Assembly (NCBI GenBank): GCA_963734625.1
Contig: CAVTHW010000004.1
Span: 67,171 to 131,170 of the forward strand
Direction: 5' to 3'
Source: CAVTHW01 sp963734625
Lineage (GTDB): Bacteria; Acidobacteriota; Terriglobia; Bryobacterales; Bryobacteraceae
DNA length: 64,000 nucleotides
Shown: positions 61,393-64,000 of the stretch, one piece after another
Numbering within the stretch: the first letter of the stretch is position 1
Layout of the letters: every line of letters starts with the position of its first letter
The notes under the pieces: model-generated
What the model saw: only the letters and a program-made list of their open reading frames with translations
Databases searched by the model: none
What the model was told of the DNA's origin: nothing
Translations under genes and position numbers: made by a program

Positions 61393-63687
61393 ATGAGCCT
61401 CGCTCCTGCGGCCCACAGCCGCCTGACGGCGGCATTTCTTGCATTGATCGCCCTGTGTTGCACAGGGAGCCGGCCGCCACTGAGACAGGCGCGGCCGCCT
61501 CGAGTGCCGACCCGCCCCGCCCACGCATCGGGCTCGTGCTGGCCGGCGGCGGCGCCAAGGGCGGCGCCCACGTCGGCGTGTTGAAGGTACTCGAGCAGAT
61601 GCACGTGCCGATCGACTGCATCGCCGGCACCAGCATGGGCGCGCTGGTCGGCGCGGGGTACGCCTCCGGCATTCCGGCCGACGAACTGCAGAAGTTCCTG
61701 GTCGGGATCGACTGGAAGTCCGTCGTCGGCGGACAGGGCCGCCGCGACCTCGAGCCGGTCGAGCAGAAGCGCCAGGGCGTCACCTACAGCAACCAGCTCG
61801 AGCTCGGCGTCCGCAAGAGCGGCGTCATCATGCCCGGCGGCCTCGTGAACACCAGCAGCATCGAAGACCTGCTGCGCACCTACGTGGCCAGCGCGCGCAT
61901 GCAGAGCGACTTCGACAAGCTGCCGATACCTTACCGCGCCGTCGCCACCGACATGGTCAGCGGACGGATGGTCGTGCTGGACAAGGGCGACATCGCCACG
62001 GCGATGCGGGCCAGCATGGCCATCCCCGGTGCGTTCGCGCCGGTCATCGTGGGGAAGCAGATCCTTTCCGACGGCGGCATGGTGCGCAACATCCCGGTGG
62101 ACGTGGCACGCCACCTCTGCGCCGACGTGGTCATCGTCGTCAACCTGGTCGAGCCGCCCGCCGATCCTGCCAGTTGCAGGGCCATTCGCTGCATGAGCAG
62201 CACGGACGTGGGGATCCAGGCCAACGAGCAACTGCAGCTGCAGACGCTCACCGACAAGGACGTGCTGATCGACGTCCAGATGGGCGACATTCGCACGGCC
62301 GATTTCGAACGCATACCGGAGACGATTCCGCTCGGCGAGAAGGCCGCGCGCGAGCAGATGGCCGCGCTGGCGAAGTACTCACTGCCGGCGGACGAATACC
62401 TCGCCTGGCGCAAGCGCGTCACGTCTTCACAGCAAATCGAGGCGCGCCTGGCCGGTGTGCGCTACGAAGGCCTGCAGCGCGTCAACCCGGCGTTCCTCGA
62501 GCAGCAGGCGCGGGTGCACGCCGGCGACGTCGTCGACACGGCGCAGATCAGCAAGGAAGCGCAGCGCATGTCGGTCACCCAGGATTTCGAGTCCGTCGAA
62601 TACCGGGCTCGAGGGCGACCCGAAGAATCCGACGCTCGTCTGGCTGCCGCACGAAAAACGGCACGGCCCCGATTACCTCAAGATCGACCTCGGCGTGTAC
62701 GCCTCGGCGGGCGGCGACGTCGCGTTCGCGATCTATGCCAAGCACAATCGCAACTGGCTCAACTCGCTCGGCGCCGAGTGGCGCAACGAACTGCAGCTGG
62801 GCGGTGACACATCCGTTGCCACCAGCCTGTACCGACCGCTCGATGCGGCACACCGCTTCTTCGTCGAACCGAAGTTGTTCTGGAAGTCGTCGGTCGAGGA
62901 CATCTTCCGCGACAACGACCGGCTGGCGTCGTACCGGTTCAGCGACGCGTTGGGGCAGGTCGACTTCGGCGTGAACTTCGGCCACTCGGCACAGGCGCGA
63001 ATCGGCTATGTCTACGACCGTCGCAGGGTCGACCTGAACACCGGCTCGCCACTGTTGCCGGAAGTGGGCGCACCAGTCGACGCGGGCATCCTCGTGTCGG
63101 GCACGTATGACTCGCGCGACACACCGTTCGAGACCCAACCCGCGGACTCGCGGTAGCGCTCGATTACATGCACAGCGACGACTCGCTCGGCGCCGACCTG
63201 GCCTGGGATCGCGCCGAACTCGGTGTCGGCCTCGCGGTCCCGCTGCGTCGCGACGTGCTGTGGCTGACGCTGGCCGGCGGCTCGGACCTGAACGGCCGCC
63301 TGCCGGTGGACCGCTACTTTGCGCTCGGCGGGCCAGGGAGTTTCCCAGGACTCGAACTCGGCGAAAAACGCGTGGCCGGCTACTGGACGGCCAGCACCGG
63401 CTACCGCTGGAAGTTCAAGGACACCATGTCGATCCGCGGCCAGGCGCTCTACGCCGGCATCAGCCTGGAGGCCGGAGCAACGTACCGGGACGCGCTATCG
63501 GAGTTCGACGGCGGCAACAATTACCGCACCGACATTTACGGTGGCTCGATCTACCTGACGGGACGCACTGGTCGGCCCGCTCACCCTGGGCGTCGGCGGC
63601 ACCAACACGGATTCGTGGAGTGTATGGCTCGCCGTCGGCCGGCCGATCGGTCGCGGCACGATCCTCGAGAAAGGCATCTTCCGCTAG
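61393..63687 (+). pseudogene. Patatin-like phospholipase fused to a BamA-type barrel, four apparent frameshifts
   Basis: Signal (RLTAAFLALIALCC), then patatin domain: GLVLAGGGAKGGAHVGVLK (oxyanion hole), GTSMGALVGAGYASG (catalytic Ser in GTSMG) and ILSDGGMVRN (catalytic Asp). From about 62430 a POTRA-like linker (LAGVRYEGLQRVNPAFLEQQ) leads to a surface-antigen barrel ending GRPIGRGTILEKGIFR. This is the layout of PlpD-type (Type Vd) autotransporter phospholipases. Frame changes are needed near 61465, 62605 (GGG run), 63133 and 63563. It ends in TAG at 63685-63687. Confidence 0.8.
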
Positions 63688-64000
63688 GCCGGCATCTCGA
63701 CCAGTCCGGCCTTCACGTCGCCCCCCGCACCGAACACCGATTTGGTCTCGAGGAATTCCTCGAACCCGAACGCGCCCCACTCGCGACCGAGTCCGGACTG
63801 CTTGTAGCCGCCGAACGAGCCGCAGAGCGTCGAGACTTGCACCATTGATGTGCACGTTGCCTGCGCGGATGCGTGCACCGACCTTGCGCGCGGCCTCGGG
63901 CGTCGGGCCGAACACGTAGGCTGAGGCCGTAAGGCGTGTCGTTCGCAATGCGAATCGCCTCGTCGACCGTGTCGTAAGGCAGGATGCAGAGCACCGGTCC
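63684..64000 (-). pseudogene. Aldehyde dehydrogenase C-terminal portion (partial, frameshifted)
   Basis: Three frames give the C-terminus of an NAD(P)-dependent aldehyde dehydrogenase: LCILPYDTVDEAIRIANDTPYGL, then SAYVFGPTPEAARKVGARIRAGNVHING, then FGGYKQSGLGREWGAFGFEEFLETKS (the K.SG.GRE.G substrate-channel motif). Shifts lie near 63930 and 63840. The rest of the gene is beyond the window. Its stop TAG lies in CTAG, shared with the converging phospholipase stop. Confidence 0.78.

Overview
The first ~59.9 kb looks like one high-GC chromosome of the Acidobacteriota, most like the Solibacter/Bryobacter group. This is inferred from gene content: TolB-like PD40 propellers with a tetratricopeptide head, a carboxypeptidase-regulatory TonB-dependent receptor, a DUF1080 / TIM-barrel / Tat-exported Gfo-Idh-MocA sugar cluster, a stand-alone FliA/WhiG sigma factor, and short intergenic hairpin repeats. 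The last ~4 kb (from about 59,930) looks like different DNA, described below. No rRNA, tRNA, CRISPR array or prophage was recognised.

Layout. 0-4 kb: end of an unknown gene, a Tat-exported DUF362 protein, a membrane-anchored FkbM methyltransferase and an IS1634-type transposase. 4.2-14.3 kb: a glycan locus read on the minus strand (membrane glycosyltransferase-like protein, membrane-fused SDR epimerase, RmlC-like cupin, GT2, C-methyltransferase, RmlD-like reductase, WecB-like 2-epimerase). It ends in a gene graveyard (11.9-12.8 kb) with a broken GT2 start and the tail of another protein, then a further multi-pass membrane protein. 14.6-24.3 kb: housekeeping and small genes (TIM-barrel isomerase, cyclophilin, sigma factor, dnaB, DUF2007-like, isoprenylcysteine-type methyltransferase, yebC-ruvC-secreted protein-tpiA, Hsp15-like S4 protein, two envelope proteins).

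24.3-37.8 kb: the most striking region. A three-gene unit, histidine kinase - OmpR-type response regulator - PD40 propeller, occurs twice in the same orientation. Between the copies lie two toxin-antitoxin pairs, GNAT acetyltransferase/RHH and MazEF, and a duplicated scrap of mazF. Related sequence motifs lie in front of both kinases and both propellers, suggesting a common response-regulator site. A TonB-dependent receptor diverges from the second kinase.

37.9-59.9 kb: DUF421 protein, lipoprotein and metallophosphoesterase; a frameshifted sodium:solute symporter with a 45-residue partner; a TetR regulator divergent from a P-type ATPase and a zinc-ribbon protein; dinB; prmC-prfA-DUF1385; VapBC; DUF1080, TIM-barrel and Gfo/Idh/MocA sugar-oxidation genes; a MEMO-family protein; a DUF5658 protein; and a glycosyltransferase that runs into the junction.

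59.93-64 kb: a truncated VIT1/CCC1-type gene, a bile-acid:sodium-symporter-type gene, a patatin/BamA-type phospholipase and an aldehyde dehydrogenase. All look proteobacterial and each is broken by several apparent single-base frameshifts: at least ten in 4 kb, against about three in the preceding 60 kb. The simplest reading is a chimeric join to low-quality sequence from another organism.
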